Assembly (NCBI GenBank): GCA_050283925.1
Contig: JBNOAI010000010.1
Location: 204,074 to 268,073, forward strand
Direction of reading: 5' to 3'
Source of the DNA: ZC4RG25 sp023428365
GTDB taxonomy: Bacteria > Pseudomonadota > Alphaproteobacteria > Rhizobiales > Hyphomicrobiaceae
Length of the DNA: 64,000 nucleotides
The position numbers and the translations under genes are program-made. A model generated the notes under the pieces. It was not told the origin of the DNA. It worked only from the letters and a program-made list of their open reading frames with translations, and made no database searches. Below, piece by piece: positions 62,970-64,000 of this stretch (its first letter is position 1; each line of letters begins with the position of its first letter).

Positions 62970-63735
62970 ATTCATCGGAAACCAGATCAAAGCGATCGCC
63001 GGAGACAACTCTGCCGAGGCCGATGCTCATCTGGCTGCGCTCGAACATAACCAAGCTCTGGCCACCTACCGCGACGCGATTCGTCATCAGCGCGCTCAAC
63101 GCGAAAAACAGGTACGTGAGAACACGTTCGAACCTGCGGATGCGTCAGCCGTGGCATCGGCCCTCAAGAATGCAGCACCAGCCAATTCCGCTGATCTCCT
63201 GGCCTACGTCGAAGAGCATCTGCGTCTTCTGGATACCGAAATGACGTCGACCTCATACGAACGGCACCAAGCCTATTGGAACAAGAACGATCGGACCTTC
63301 GTGTCGGTGAAGCGTGAGGAAGACTGTTCCGGTCTTCTGGCGCATGACCTGCAAGCGCGGATTGCACCGCATAGTCTCGTCGCGACTGTCGAGCATCACA
63401 TGGTCAACGATAAGGAGTGCGATGTCGCTGTTCTAAATGGGACGTCTCACCTTCTCCCCATCGAGGTGAAGCACCACTACCATGCAGAACTTTGGACGGC
63501 ATGGAGGACCCAACTTGACAGACTGTACACCCGTGATCCGAAGGCCGGAGGCTTTGGGGTGTACTGCGTTCTATGGTCAGGCAGAGCACACGGGCGAGAC
63601 ACACCGAAACCACCCGAGGGCGTCGCGAGGCCTACGTCAGCCGTGGAACTTCGCAATGCGCTGGTGACTCTAATTCCGCCGAATGATCAGGCTAGGCTCA
63701 AGGTAGTTGTTTTGGATATTAGCCCGGCATTGTGA
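62842..63735 (+). CDS. PD-(D/E)XK nuclease-like C-terminal domain, in frame +1 to the NACHT gene
   Basis: The frame is open from 62842, but only the part after about 62921 reads as protein; the ATG at 62842 lies inside the NACHT gene and has no ribosome site. Two helical segments (A-D-A-H-L-A-A-L-E-H-N, A-I-R-H-Q-R-A-Q-R-E-K-Q) precede the nuclease core. The core has a glutamate near 159, D-V-A-V (Asp194), P-I-E-V-K (Glu208, Lys210) and W-R-T-Q-L-D-R-L-Y (Gln224), the order expected for a PD-(D/E)XK site. Removing one C from the run at 62915-62923 joins it to the NTPase: total about 1,326 residues. It probably acts as DNA-cutting effector of that protein. Confidence 0.75.
   Translation: MLRRSQPRSVLKWSRSSARDFRIPAPPLGETTYGHQNPWDAAEFIGNQIKAIAGDNSAEADAHLAALEHNQALATYRDAIRHQRAQREKQVRENTFEPADASAVASALKNAAPANSADLLAYVEEHLRLLDTEMTSTSYERHQAYWNKNDRTFVSVKREEDCSGLLAHDLQARIAPHSLVATVEHHMVNDKECDVAVLNGTSHLLPIEVKHHYHAELWTAWRTQLDRLYTRDPKAGGFGVYCVLWSGRAHGRDTPKPPEGVARPTSAVELRNALVTLIPPNDQARLKVVVLDISPAL
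62915..62923 (+). repeat. Run of nine C at the NTPase/nuclease frame junction
   Basis: C9 preceded by GG. With eight C the codons read N-T-G-P-P-L-G-E-T-T-Y-G-H-Q and continue into the nuclease domain; with nine the frame ends at TGA 62967-62969. Tracts of this kind slip in replication, in transcription and in sequencing. Confidence 0.85.
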
Positions 63736-64000
63736 CGAAGTGCAGGGTCTCAGGGCCGACACTTTGCAAGTCTGCTTTGGGGACTCGTGCCGTCATTGTC
63801 TCAGATCGACGATGACAATGAGAGGCGATCCAATCTATGGCGGCTATCCCGGCTGAGCCGCTATCCGTCGGCGGGGTATGCTGCAATTGCTAAAGTCGAC
63901 CCTTTGGGATGACTTAACTTTGTGCGGCGCACCAGCATAGTCGACGCGTTCGCCTGCATCTGGCCCTCTACCGAACTCCGCTTTACGGCCGTCGAAGACC
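63736..64000. other. End of window, no gene seen
   Basis: 265 bases after the nuclease frame. Both strands contain short broken frames only. TGACAATG-type short inverted words near 63790-63825 may form a weak hairpin, but no terminator with a T tract was found. Confidence 0.3.

Noticed and set aside
1..64000. CRISPR arrays and tRNA or rRNA genes
   Set aside because: No regularly spaced direct repeats, tRNA-like T-loop sequences or rRNA segments were noticed on reading; a tRNAscan or repeat finder could still reveal a missed one.

Overview
The window looks like accessory DNA from an alphaproteobacterium, most probably Rhizobiales close to Bradyrhizobium/Afipia/Nitrobacter. The basis is the high GC content, the HvrA/H-NS-type protein with its Y-R-N-P-x-D-P motif, and a plasmid/island gene set (strawberry-notch helicase, Toprim protein, DUF2493, ParB, small DUF6878/DUF6915-like proteins, MobC and relaxase) typical of that order. 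No rRNA, tRNA or CRISPR array was seen. Identities come from reading motifs, not from database searches.

Layout. (1) 1-16.6 kb is a plasmid or integrative-mobilizable backbone, all on the + strand: helicase, Toprim protein, SLOG/DUF2493 protein, ParB, a run of small conserved proteins, a candidate oriT, then mobC and the relaxase. A 3.3-kb two-recombinase element resembling Tn554 (9356-12660) has split a DUF6915-like gene. (2) 16.7-25 kb is an amino-acid catabolic cluster: GntR regulator and RidA divergent from a 2-hydroxyacid dehydrogenase, a polar amino-acid ABC importer, a D-amino-acid dehydrogenase-like flavoprotein and threonine aldolase. (3) 25.1-34 kb holds a DsbA-like protein, an XRE-cupin regulator, a gamma-glutamyltransferase-like enzyme, an M24 peptidase, a second RidA and a spermidine/putrescine-type importer. 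(4) 34-39 kb is a decayed stretch with gene remnants, an H-NS gene, and a ribbon-helix-helix protein next to a membrane protein. (5) 39.1-48 kb is a third catabolic cluster: SDR, TPP enzyme, carnitine-dehydrogenase-like enzyme, LysR regulator and an importer whose two permeases are fused. (6) 48.6-52 kb is an arsenic operon (arsC, acr3, arsR, flavoprotein) ending against a truncated SDR gene. (7) 52.2-59 kb is a siderophore uptake operon (TonB receptor, esterase, binding protein, permease, ATPase, DUF2218). (8) 59.7-63.7 kb encodes a very large NACHT-type NTPase followed, in another frame across a run of nine C, by a PD-(D/E)XK nuclease domain. Removing one C restores a single protein of about 1,326 residues.

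The last locus is the best candidate for a poorly described system. A NACHT NTPase, a long repeat-like middle and a C-terminal nuclease is the composition of an antiviral STAND protein, but the effector is at the C terminus rather than the usual N terminus. The three catabolic clusters share a logic: an ABC importer, an enzyme making an imine, enamine or keto acid, and in two cases RidA to hydrolyse reactive imines.
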